Assembly (NCBI RefSeq): GCF_012272855.1
Contig: NZ_JAAXCQ010000009.1
Span: 1-64,000 of the forward strand
Source: Arenibacter sp. 6A1
GTDB lineage: Bacteria; Bacteroidota; Bacteroidia; Flavobacteriales; Flavobacteriaceae
Length of the DNA stretch: 64,000 nucleotides
Direction of reading: 5' to 3'
Below are positions 51,884 to 60,668 of this stretch, one piece after another. The notes below the pieces were generated by a model, which searched no databases, was not told the origin of the DNA, and was given only the letters and a program-made list of their open reading frames with translations. Each line of letters begins with the position of its first letter. Position 1 is the first letter of the stretch. Made by a program: the position numbers and the translations under genes.

Positions 51884-51951
51884 TGTAACCATCTTATGAA
51901 GTTTAATAAAACAAGATGTAACCTAAATGTAGTCTTGTGTAACCTAGATTT
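51884..51951 (+). promoter_or_regulatory. Candidate operator upstream of the first susC: three TGTAACC units
   Basis: TGTAACC occurs at 51884-51890, 51917-51923 and 51938-51944. The last two are extended (TGTAACCTAAATGT and TGTAACCTAGATTT) and start 21 bases apart, two helical turns. The motif lies between the divergent regulator and susC, upstream of an imperfect -7 box (TAAAATTTG near 51998-52006). The same paired motif occurs at 57666-57702. Confidence 0.55.
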
Positions 51952-52067
51952 ATACCCTGAGCATTATTAATATTTAAGGCATTATGTTAATTTTCGTTAA
52001 AATTTGAAGGCTGTGGAATAAATTTTATTACAGCCAACAAATAGTAAATTAACCTAAACCATTTTTT

Positions 52068-55000
52068 ATGAAAAGAATTGTGATTTTTTGCTGTTTATTT
52101 ATGATGCAACTGCATCTGAGTGCTCAGCAGCCGACTATTACCGTAAGCGGTAAAGTCATGGATGCGGAAACTGGGGATCCCATACCTGGTGCCAGTGTTG
52201 TTGAAAAAGGAACTGCCAAAGGGGTAGTCACCGATTTTGATGGTGATTTTGAATTTAAGGTTCCTAGTAATGCTACTTTAGAAGTAAGTTATTTGGGATA
52301 CGCTAATACTTCTGTGAATGTAAATGGCCGCACCCAAATAAATATTAGTCTAGAGCCGCAAGCTCAGGAGCTAGGAGAAGTTGTTCTTATTGGTTATGGA
52401 AGCCAGAAAAAAGAAAACCTTACTGGGTCTGTTAGTACTATTGCTGCTGAGCAAATAGAAAGTCGCCCTGTAAACAACGTAATGCAAGCTTTGCAAGGTG
52501 CAGCTCCTGGATTATTGTTAACAGTAGGGAATTCTGGTGGTGAGCCTGGTGCCAATATGAATATGAGTATTCGTGGTGTTGGGAACCTTCAGGGTACCGG
52601 TTCTCCATTGGTAATTGTTGATGATATTCCATTAGACAACCCATCGGACTTAAATAATATTAATCCAAATGATATTGAAACCGTTTCTGTTCTTAAAGAT
52701 GCTGCTTCTTCTGCTATTTACGGATCGCGCGCTGCTTTTGGGGTGATTATCGTGAAAACAAAAAGCGGTGAAGCCTTGGACGGTAATAAGTTAACGTATT
52801 CTAATAATTTTATCTATTCTTCCCCGTTGAATACGCCAGATATGATGAACTCTTTAGAATTTGCCAACTATTTTAATCTTGCGGCTACCAATGGTGGTAG
52901 TGGAGCTGTATTCTCGGATGAGGTTATGGAGCGTATAAAAGCTTACTTGGCAGATCCTGTGAACACTCCGGTAACCGTTCCAAATTCGGATGGTACTCGT
53001 TGGCAACAATATACTGGCTCTAATGCTAATACGAATTGGTTCAAAGAAATGTACAAAAGTGTTGTAATGCGCCAGCAGCATAACCTTAGTTTTTCTGGAA
53101 AACAAAAAGGAGTGAATTATAATGTATCCGGATCTATTTTAGATGCTCCAGGTATTATGAATTATGGTGATGATTCTTATAAGCGTTATACTTTTAATTC
53201 TAAAGTTTCTAGCAAAATGAACGATTGGCTTACTTTTGAGGCCAATTTGAGGTTGTCTCGTGCCGAGACTGACCGTCCTAGCTACGACAGAGGTCTTTAT
53301 CTACACAACATAGCCAGAAGATGGCCAGTGAACGGTGTGGTTATGCCGAATGGTACTTATAGTGATGGTTCCGAAATTCCATTCCTTTTGCAGGGAGGAC
53401 GTTACAAAGAAACAGACCAAAGTTTAGATGGGTCGGTGAATTTTGTCATAGAGCCTATTAAGGACTTAAAAATTAAGCCTAGTCTACTGTATCGGACCAA
53501 TAACTTCAACTATGGGAATCACAATGCCAAGGTATCGGTTATAGAGCCTGATGGGGTGGAGAGATTTGTAAGAAGCAACAACAGTTTCTCTAGATATGCT
53601 AGTGAGCGAACGTATTTGTCGCCTAACTTGGTAGTTTCTTATGAAAAGTCGGTTAACGAAGCACATAACTTTGCAGGTTTAGTTGGATACCAGCAAGAAG
53701 AGACTAATTATACCAGTTTGTGGGGTGCGAAAAATGATCTTATCACCGACGGTGTTCCTTCTATTTCTACTGGAGTAGGTGAGGACAACGTTAATGATTC
53801 TGCTGGGTCATTCGCTACACAAGGGTATTTCGGTAGGTTTACTTATAACTACAAGGAAAAGTATCTTTTTGAAGTAAACGGCCGTTATGACGCTTCTTCG
53901 CGTTTTGCAGCAGATAGTCGTTGGGACTTCTTCCCTTCGGTTTCGGCAGGTTATAATATTGCCAAGGAAAATTTTTGGACAATAGATCAGATCGAAATGT
54001 TTAAGCTGCGTTATTCAACAGGTGGTATTGGAAACCAAAACGTACCTAATTATCTATATGTAGGCCGTATGCCTATTAGAACCAACTTATGGTGGTTGGG
54101 TAACAACGGGAGACCTAATTATACTTTGACTCCTGGTATTATTAGTCCAGATATTACATGGGAAACAGTGTCTACAGACAACTATGGTTTGGATATAGCT
54201 GCTCTTAACAATCGTTTGCAGTTCTCGTTCGAATATTTTATCAGAACAACAAAAAATATGTTTGGTCCGGCAGAACGCCTACCAGCAGTGTTAGGTACCA
54301 ATGCTCCACAGTCGAACAATGCTAATTTAGAGACCAAAGGTTTTGATTTCAACGTGTCATGGAAAGATATGGTTGGAGATCTAGGGTATAATGTAGGACT
54401 AGTACTTTCCGATGCGGTTACAACCGTAACTGAGTATTCTAACCCTAACAATTTATTGAACACTTACAGAGCTGGTCAGAAATTAGGAGAAATCTGGGGC
54501 TTCGAAACCGTAGGTTTATACCAGAACCAGGCAGAAATAGATAATGGTGCCGATCAAACTCCAATATATGGAGGTGTATGGTATCCTGGAGATGTACAAT
54601 ACAAGGATCAAAACGGAGATGGAAAAGTAGATTATGGAGATTCTACTTCAGACAACCCTGGAGATAGAAAGGTTATAGGAAACTCAACTCCTAGATATTC
54701 TTTTGGATTTAATGCTGGATTGGATTATAAAGGGTTCGATTTTGCCATGCTTTGGCAAGGAGTTGCTAAAAGAGAAGTATGGGCCGGTGGCGCATATACT
54801 TTTGGAGCAGTGGGTAACCTTTGGCAATCTGCAGGAATGAAAGAACATTTAAATTATTGGTCAGAAGAGAATCCAAATGGATTTTTCCCAAGACCTACAT
54901 TTAGATCAACTTGGAGAAACCAGCAGACTCAAACTAGATATTTACAGGACGCTGCTTATATACGTTTAAAAAATATAAGCTTAGGATATAATTTCCAATC

Positions 55001-55181
55001 TAATGTGCTTGAGTCTTTGGGGTTAAAAAAGCTTAGATTGTTTGTGACTGGAGAGAACTTGGTTACTATCTCTGATATATCTGGAATTTTTGATCCTGAA
55101 GCAACCGGAGGGTATTGGGGTAACGGAAAAATCTATCCGCTACAAAAATCATACTCAATGGGATTGAACGTACAATTTTAA
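52068..55181 (+). CDS. SusC/RagA family TonB-linked outer membrane protein
   Basis: The 1037-residue protein has a signal peptide (MKRIVIFCCLFMMQLHLSAQ), a carboxypeptidase-regulatory-like domain (ITVSGKVMDAETGDPIPGAS to about residue 105), a TonB plug (EVVLIGYGSQKKENLTGSVS, through ETVSVLKDAASSAIYGSRAA) and a 22-strand barrel ending in FNVQF-type aromatic residues (SYSMGLNVQF). It imports glycans across the outer membrane with the SusD lipoprotein encoded 12 bases downstream. The TonB-dependent fold is certain; the substrate is unknown. Confidence 0.96.
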   Translation: MKRIVIFCCLFMMQLHLSAQQPTITVSGKVMDAETGDPIPGASVVEKGTAKGVVTDFDGDFEFKVPSNATLEVSYLGYANTSVNVNGRTQINISLEPQAQELGEVVLIGYGSQKKENLTGSVSTIAAEQIESRPVNNVMQALQGAAPGLLLTVGNSGGEPGANMNMSIRGVGNLQGTGSPLVIVDDIPLDNPSDLNNINPNDIETVSVLKDAASSAIYGSRAAFGVIIVKTKSGEALDGNKLTYSNNFIYSSPLNTPDMMNSLEFANYFNLAATNGGSGAVFSDEVMERIKAYLADPVNTPVTVPNSDGTRWQQYTGSNANTNWFKEMYKSVVMRQQHNLSFSGKQKGVNYNVSGSILDAPGIMNYGDDSYKRYTFNSKVSSKMNDWLTFEANLRLSRAETDRPSYDRGLYLHNIARRWPVNGVVMPNGTYSDGSEIPFLLQGGRYKETDQSLDGSVNFVIEPIKDLKIKPSLLYRTNNFNYGNHNAKVSVIEPDGVERFVRSNNSFSRYASERTYLSPNLVVSYEKSVNEAHNFAGLVGYQQEETNYTSLWGAKNDLITDGVPSISTGVGEDNVNDSAGSFATQGYFGRFTYNYKEKYLFEVNGRYDASSRFAADSRWDFFPSVSAGYNIAKENFWTIDQIEMFKLRYSTGGIGNQNVPNYLYVGRMPIRTNLWWLGNNGRPNYTLTPGIISPDITWETVSTDNYGLDIAALNNRLQFSFEYFIRTTKNMFGPAERLPAVLGTNAPQSNNANLETKGFDFNVSWKDMVGDLGYNVGLVLSDAVTTVTEYSNPNNLLNTYRAGQKLGEIWGFETVGLYQNQAEIDNGADQTPIYGGVWYPGDVQYKDQNGDGKVDYGDSTSDNPGDRKVIGNSTPRYSFGFNAGLDYKGFDFAMLWQGVAKREVWAGGAYTFGAVGNLWQSAGMKEHLNYWSEENPNGFFPRPTFRSTWRNQQTQTRYLQDAAYIRLKNISLGYNFQSNVLESLGLKKLRLFVTGENLVTISDISGIFDPEATGGYWGNGKIYPLQKSYSMGLNVQF

Positions 55182-55193
55182 ATTATAAACAAC

Positions 55194-56933
55194 ATGAAAA
55201 AAATAAAATACATTGCATTTTTGTTACTAGGGGTCTTTGCTATCTCTTGTAGTGATGATATGCTGAACAAACTTCCTGAAGATGAAATTTCTCCGGAACA
55301 ATATTGGAAAACTCCCAATGACCTTGCCTTGTTCTTGAATCAATTCTATACCACATTCCCTGTCCATAGCGGCTGGAATGGCGGAATATTCGAATTTGAT
55401 AACAACAGTGATAACTTGGCCGATGTTAGTATCAATACAAGGTTTGTTGGTAGTAATACCACTGCGCCAACTTCCGATGGTAACTGGAATGGAAATTACA
55501 GTAATATTAGGAATGTAAACTATTACTTGGAAAATAGTGCCACTGCAGAAGGTCCTACTGATCTAATAGAGGCTTATAATGGGGAGGCTTACTTTTTTAG
55601 AGCAATGTTTTACTTTGAATTATTGCAAAGATTTGGTGGTGTACCGTATATCGATAAAGTCCTAAATACCGATTCTCCAGAATTGATGTCGGCTAGAATG
55701 CCAAGAAATGAATTGGCGACAAAAATTATAGAAGACTTGGATAGAGCAATAGCTATGCTACAACCAAAAGCATCTACCGAAGCCTTTAGAGTACATAGAG
55801 GAATGGCATTGGCTTTAAAATCGAATGTAGCGCTTTACGAAGGTACTTGGGAAAAATACCACGAAGGGTCTGCATTTGCAGCTCCTGTGAACGAAAGTGC
55901 CAAGTTTTTACAATTGGCTGCAGATGCCGCCGAAACTTTGATAAATGAAGGGAATTATGCCCTTTACAACAACGGTGAGGATAATACTTATTGGGATTTG
56001 TTCACGAAGGTGGATTATTCTAATATTTCAGAAGTTATGTTTTGGAAAAAGTATGACGTTAATGAAGGGGTAGAACATAAAGTTGGTCATTATATTCCTC
56101 AAAATGGTGCAGGTACTGGGGTAACAAAATCCTTAGTAGATTCTTATTTGAGTATTGACGGACAGCCTATTGGTGTAAGTCCATTATATAATCCAAGTCA
56201 GGAAAGCAGCCTTTCGGATATTGTAGTGAATAGAGATCCACGATTGGCCCAGACGATTTGTACTCCTGGAGATCTTATTACCGAAAGAGCTGGTAATGAT
56301 GATATATTCTTCGAATACCCAACATTTAGAGAAAATAACGAAGTAGTTTCTACTACTGGATATCAGATTTATAAAGGTGGTAGTACTGATGAGGAACAAA
56401 GATACAACAGTTTTATTGGCGCTATCATTTACCGTTACGCAGAGGTTCTTTTGAATTATGCCGAGGCTAAAGCTGAGTTAGGGACTTTGACACAGGGAGA
56501 TTTAGATAAATCTATTAATTTATTGAGAGCCCGTGTTGGAATGCCTTCACTTACAATTGCCCCAGTGGCAGATCCAAACAAAGCTTTTCCTGGTGTAAGC
56601 GATCTTATTAATGAGATAAGAAGAGAGCGCAGAGTGGAATTAGCATTGGAAGGCAAGCGTTTTGATGACCTTATGCGTTGGAAAGCCGATCATCTTATCA
56701 TTGGTAAAAGACATCAAGGATTCAAAATTATCGGTAGTGATATGGAAGCTGAATTTCAAGATTTAATAGGAAATTCTATCCTTGTTAATGACGAAGGTTA
56801 CATGGATCCATACATCAATGCTGTACCTGCCGGATTTGGGTTTAATCCTAGCAGAGACTATTTGTCGGCTATTCCATCCGAGCAAATCGTATTGACAAAT
56901 GGTGCTGTTACGCAAAACCCAGGTTGGGAATAA
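55194..56933 (+). CDS. SusD/RagB family nutrient-binding outer membrane lipoprotein
   Basis: The 579-residue protein has a lipoprotein signal (IKYIAFLLLGVFAISC, cysteine 19) followed by SDDMLNKLPEDEISPEQYWK, the typical SusD start. The helical TPR-like scaffold includes YNGEAYFFRAMFYFELLQRF, ALALKSNVALYEGTWEKY, and AEVLLNYAEAKAELG. The C-terminal motif INEIRRERRVELALEGKRFDDLMRW is characteristic. It sits on the cell surface as the lid of the SusC partner and binds the polysaccharide. It is followed by a terminator, so the pair may be a separate transcript from the hydrolase. Confidence 0.96.
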   Translation: MKKIKYIAFLLLGVFAISCSDDMLNKLPEDEISPEQYWKTPNDLALFLNQFYTTFPVHSGWNGGIFEFDNNSDNLADVSINTRFVGSNTTAPTSDGNWNGNYSNIRNVNYYLENSATAEGPTDLIEAYNGEAYFFRAMFYFELLQRFGGVPYIDKVLNTDSPELMSARMPRNELATKIIEDLDRAIAMLQPKASTEAFRVHRGMALALKSNVALYEGTWEKYHEGSAFAAPVNESAKFLQLAADAAETLINEGNYALYNNGEDNTYWDLFTKVDYSNISEVMFWKKYDVNEGVEHKVGHYIPQNGAGTGVTKSLVDSYLSIDGQPIGVSPLYNPSQESSLSDIVVNRDPRLAQTICTPGDLITERAGNDDIFFEYPTFRENNEVVSTTGYQIYKGGSTDEEQRYNSFIGAIIYRYAEVLLNYAEAKAELGTLTQGDLDKSINLLRARVGMPSLTIAPVADPNKAFPGVSDLINEIRRERRVELALEGKRFDDLMRWKADHLIIGKRHQGFKIIGSDMEAEFQDLIGNSILVNDEGYMDPYINAVPAGFGFNPSRDYLSAIPSEQIVLTNGAVTQNPGWE

Positions 56934-57011
56934 TAATAAAGTGAAACTCATTTTTATGAAATATAAAAACATGAGATTTCAAATTATTAGTTAGTTTATT
57001 TTTTTAGTTTT

Positions 57012-57055
57012 AAAAATCCTGTTCAGTCTATCATGGCTGGGCAGGATTTTTTTTA
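57012..57055 (+). terminator. Terminator of the first susC-susD pair
   Basis: AAAATCCTG (57013-57021) pairs with CAGGATTTT (57042-57050), with a second CAG/CTG pairing inside, followed by a T-run. Confidence 0.82.
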
Positions 57056-57932
57056 TCTAATAGTGTTAATAATGTAGTTTTCTTGATAAAATGAAGATTG
57101 TAATGCGTGTGTTAACGGCGGGTTTATGCCTCTCTATGCCTAAGCGTTATAATGTTATTGTAAGTTACAAGAACCGCGTTGAAAAGCTTGTACCCGTAAC
57201 CGTGGTAGTGTCTCTCTGAAGCTGCTTTTCTTTCCGTACAACCTCAGCCTCTCTTCTTTGTAAATGGTTGTATAATTGTCTGAATTTTAAGTTTTTGCTC
57301 CTTATGCAACTCTAAAGGTGTTGGGGTTGTACGGGATAATAGGGTTTTGATTGCAGGTAGAACTTTAAATATTTATATGGTTTGGAGTAGCTAAATGAAC
57401 TAGATGTGGTTTAGGTGCTCAAAGTTGGGTGGGTTCTATTGGGGGTTGTGGATTGATAACGACATTTTTGGAACAGTATAGTGTAATAATTCTTAGGTGA
57501 TTGGACAAGTTATAGACTAAGCGGTTTTTGTAACTAAATGAAACGACTAAGATGTATGCTCTATAAGTAACCCTTATGGTGGAGTAATTGAACTGTGAGT
57601 ATGTTTTTTATGATGTATGTAAAATACTGAAAACCAGTATGGAGGGTTCTTTTTCGAGGGGTTTGTGTAACCTTTATGTATGTGTTATGTAACCTAAATG
57701 TTTCCTGGAAATTATATGGAAAAAGCAGTATAAGTTTTAGATTGCCCCTGTTAAATAAGTTTAGCGTTAATACTCATGATGGATTTAAATCATCTGAACT
57801 TCTAGATTCAATTTAATGGAGTTAGATGAGACACCATAGGCTCTATGAAGATTAATTGTGCTTTAAAAAACAAAAGGGACTTCTTTAATCGAAGCTCCAT
57901 CTTAATATAATAACCAATTAAACCATTTAAAA
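57056..57932. other. 877-base spacer inside the locus; no supported gene
   Basis: This long gap between susD and the GH16 gene is unusual for a compact utilisation locus. I see no gene. On the minus strand a frame of about 45 codons is open down to a TAA at 57165-57167; it contains REAEVVRKEKQLQRDTT and looks helical, but it lacks a start codon and may be a relic or chance. The paired TGTAACCT motif lies at 57666-57702, and the GH16 gene probably has its own promoter downstream of it. Confidence 0.5.
57666..57702 (+). promoter_or_regulatory. Candidate operator upstream of the GH16 gene: paired TGTAACCT motif
   Basis: TGTAACCTTTATGT starts at 57666 and TGTAACCTAAATGT at 57688, 22 bases apart, in the same direction. 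The second unit is identical over 14 bases to the unit at 51917 upstream of susC. The distance to the GH16 start is about 230 bases. Confidence 0.55.
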
Positions 57933-60605
57933 ATGAAAAAACAATTATTCAAGTTTTGCTTTGGAATAAGCTTTATTGGAGCTTTCTTCTGGGCCTGTAA
58001 TAATGATGATGGATCGGCTGAAATTTCAAGAGAGCCCTTTTTTGAAATTTCAGCCTTGTTTTCTTCGGAGAATGAATTATTAGGCATTCAGGAAGATTCC
58101 TTAAAAGTTGCCATTAAAACCAATTCTTATTGGGAGGTTAAAAAAGGAGAAAATTCTTCTTGGTTATCTGTGACTCCAAATAAGGGAACAGGAGATAATA
58201 CGGTAAAAATTAGTAGCACCAAAAATATTGGCGTTGGAGAACGGTCGGCATGGTTATTTTTTAATGCTTATTCTTTAAAAGATAGTCTTAAGGTGAGTCA
58301 AAAAGGAACTGATTTACTTTTGTCCAAAACAACCTTTGAAGAAGTTTCAGCCGTAGGAGCAACATTGAGCTTTACTGTAGAATCTGACAAAGAATGGAAT
58401 TCTGAAAAATCAGAGACGGCTTCTTGGATAAGTTTAAATACAGATAAAGGAAGCAAGGGTATCTCGGAAATAGAGATGGTTGTAGCAGCCAATGAACAAC
58501 CGGTAAGCCGCAAAGACTCAATTATGTTTACAACTACCGAAGCCGGAACTACCTCTAAGATTTGGTTAAGTGTTATCCAAGCAGAAGGAAAAAGGGTTTT
58601 AGTAGCGAGTACGGAAGCCGCTAATGTTGCGGTTGAAGGCGGTACTTTTAAGGTGAATGTGGAAAGTAATATTTCTTGGGAAGCCAACAGTAATATAGAA
58701 GGAGTTGTTTTTGATCCTAATACAGGGGAGGGGACTAAAGAAACGACCGTCACTTATCCAGAAAACAATCAAAAGGATGCAAGGATAATAGCTCTATTAT
58801 TTACAGGGAAAGCACCAAATGACACGGTTTCTAGAAAATTGGAGATCGTTCAAAAAGGAACTTCTAGTTTAACAGATGTAATAAGTATTACACCAACTAG
58901 CTTTAAAGATGTAACTGTAGATGGAACCGTGCTGAACCTTAGTCTTAGTGCTAAAAAGCCATGGAAGACCTCAAAAACTGCAACAGCTACCTGGTTGTCG
59001 GTTGCCCCGGCTACCGGGGAGATCGGCGATGCTGAAGTTAAAATTACAGTTGCCAAAAATACCGCTACAGAAATAAGAAAAGATTCTATCCTATTTGTCT
59101 CTAAAGACGATTTGCCAAATTCGGAGGTATGGGTCAAGGTGTCTCAAAAAGCATTTGTACCCGTTATCAGTTCTTCTAGTGAAGTAACTGAAGTAAAGTC
59201 AGGAACAGGAAGCTTTAATGTTGCGTTGAATAGTAATGTTGCCTGGAACGCAAGTTCAACATTGAGTGGGGTGATTATTGAACCTAAATCAGGATCGGCC
59301 TCAGATAAAGCTCAGTTGATAAGTATTACTTACCCCGAAAATAGTAGTGAAGAAGCTCGAAAAATAGATCTTGCTTTTACCGGAAAAGCACCCTACGATT
59401 CCTTTGACAATAAACTTTCAATAAATCAGAAAGGAACAACTCCTTCTGCTATTGTAGTACGTGAAGAAAACATCAACATAGATGGTAGAAATCAGATTTT
59501 TACGATAGAATTATCATCTTCCAATGTAGATTGGCAAGTGGTTTCTAAAGATTCACGCTTTGTAATTACAGAAAATGCTTCAGGAGTGGCTACTCAAAGT
59601 CCGGTTTTAATAAAAGTGAATTCTCAGGAAAATGCTACTCTTAATTCCGTTGCGGGAACCATAGAAATCCAAAAGGCCGATGATGCTAGTGTTAATACTA
59701 TTGTTACCGTAGACCAAGGCTTACACCCTCAAAATGATGAAAGTAGCGTCTATGCAGATCCTACTAAAACTGCGGCAGAAATTGGGTTGGATAAGGGAGT
59801 TCCACATCCTTCTGTAGATGGGTGGAATTTTTGGAGCGCCCATGAATTTACTAGTAATGCAATAGGTTTTTGGAATTTTAATACAAAACTAGGGATTAAG
59901 AATGCCAAATATAATGAGGATATGAAGGTTTTTGAGAACGGGACCTTTAAGATCAAAACCAGAAAATTGGCATCCCCTACGGTAAATCAACATGGGGATC
60001 CTGCGGAATATGAAACTGCTCCGGTGTATAGTAAGAGACACCATCAAGGGGGTGCCAAGTTTGTAAAATTCACTACCAATATGAGGGTAGAAGTACGGTA
60101 CAGGCACTCAGGGCATACTGGCTTTAATGAAGCGGTTTGGTTTATGGGACAAAGTAATTATGATGGACAGGCAATACCTTGGCCAGACTGTGGGGAGATA
60201 GATCTTATGGAAGCTCCGTTTGCTAAGGAATCGCATTTTTCCCTACACAGTAAGAATTTTTCGGCGACTACAGGGAATGCGGAAACTGCTCATGTAAAAC
60301 TGCCAGATGAAACCCGTTGGAATATCTACTGGGTAGAAATATTGGAAGATAGAATCATCGGAGGGATAAACGGACATCAGTTTTTTGAGCATATAAAAGG
60401 AGAAGGTGGAAACAATGACTGGCCCTGGGACAATCCAGCTGGGATGATGATGATTATTACACCCGGAATTGGTGGTTGGACAGGAGTGATGCCTAACATG
60501 GCCGCAGGCGAAGAAGCCTTTATGGAACTCGATTGGGTACGAGTTTATGCCAATGGTAATTTTGACCAATCGTCTCAAACTGGGCACGACGGAAAATTCT
60601 ATTAA
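57933..60605 (+). CDS. BACON-repeat lipoprotein with C-terminal GH16 glycoside hydrolase
   Basis: The 890-residue protein has a lipoprotein signal (FCFGISFIGAFFWAC, cysteine 22) and then about six BACON/Ig-like units of roughly 90 residues (about 40-595). Recurrent marks are SSWLSVTPNKGTGDNTVKIS, ATWLSVAPATGEIGDAEVKI and closing V-x-Q-K-G. The GH16 domain (about 605-885) has the catalytic GEIDLME motif with nucleophile E755, D757 and acid/base E760, the beta-bulge ExDxxE form found in laminarinases, agarases, porphyranases and carrageenases. Substrate cannot be assigned. It is probably surface-anchored and cuts the polysaccharide before SusCD uptake. Confidence 0.9.
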   Translation: MKKQLFKFCFGISFIGAFFWACNNDDGSAEISREPFFEISALFSSENELLGIQEDSLKVAIKTNSYWEVKKGENSSWLSVTPNKGTGDNTVKISSTKNIGVGERSAWLFFNAYSLKDSLKVSQKGTDLLLSKTTFEEVSAVGATLSFTVESDKEWNSEKSETASWISLNTDKGSKGISEIEMVVAANEQPVSRKDSIMFTTTEAGTTSKIWLSVIQAEGKRVLVASTEAANVAVEGGTFKVNVESNISWEANSNIEGVVFDPNTGEGTKETTVTYPENNQKDARIIALLFTGKAPNDTVSRKLEIVQKGTSSLTDVISITPTSFKDVTVDGTVLNLSLSAKKPWKTSKTATATWLSVAPATGEIGDAEVKITVAKNTATEIRKDSILFVSKDDLPNSEVWVKVSQKAFVPVISSSSEVTEVKSGTGSFNVALNSNVAWNASSTLSGVIIEPKSGSASDKAQLISITYPENSSEEARKIDLAFTGKAPYDSFDNKLSINQKGTTPSAIVVREENINIDGRNQIFTIELSSSNVDWQVVSKDSRFVITENASGVATQSPVLIKVNSQENATLNSVAGTIEIQKADDASVNTIVTVDQGLHPQNDESSVYADPTKTAAEIGLDKGVPHPSVDGWNFWSAHEFTSNAIGFWNFNTKLGIKNAKYNEDMKVFENGTFKIKTRKLASPTVNQHGDPAEYETAPVYSKRHHQGGAKFVKFTTNMRVEVRYRHSGHTGFNEAVWFMGQSNYDGQAIPWPDCGEIDLMEAPFAKESHFSLHSKNFSATTGNAETAHVKLPDETRWNIYWVEILEDRIIGGINGHQFFEHIKGEGGNNDWPWDNPAGMMMIITPGIGGWTGVMPNMAAGEEAFMELDWVRVYANGNFDQSSQTGHDGKFY

Positions 60606-60619
60606 TAGATATTCTAATA

Positions 60620-60646
60620 GGGAAAGGTTTAAAAAAAAACTTTCCC
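60620..60646 (+). terminator. Hairpin between the GH16 gene and the second susC
   Basis: GGGAAAG (60620-60626) pairs with CTTTCCC (60640-60646). The tail after it is mixed (TTCTCTAAAATTT), so it is a weak terminator or an attenuator that would lower expression of the downstream pair. Confidence 0.45.
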
Positions 60647-60668
60647 TTCTCTAAAATTTAAAACGATT

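Noticed and set aside
57165-57300. Minus-strand coil-like frame (REAEVVRKEKQLQRDTT) as a gene
   Set aside because: No start codon is present and it is only about 45 codons long. Kept as a remark in the spacer entry only.
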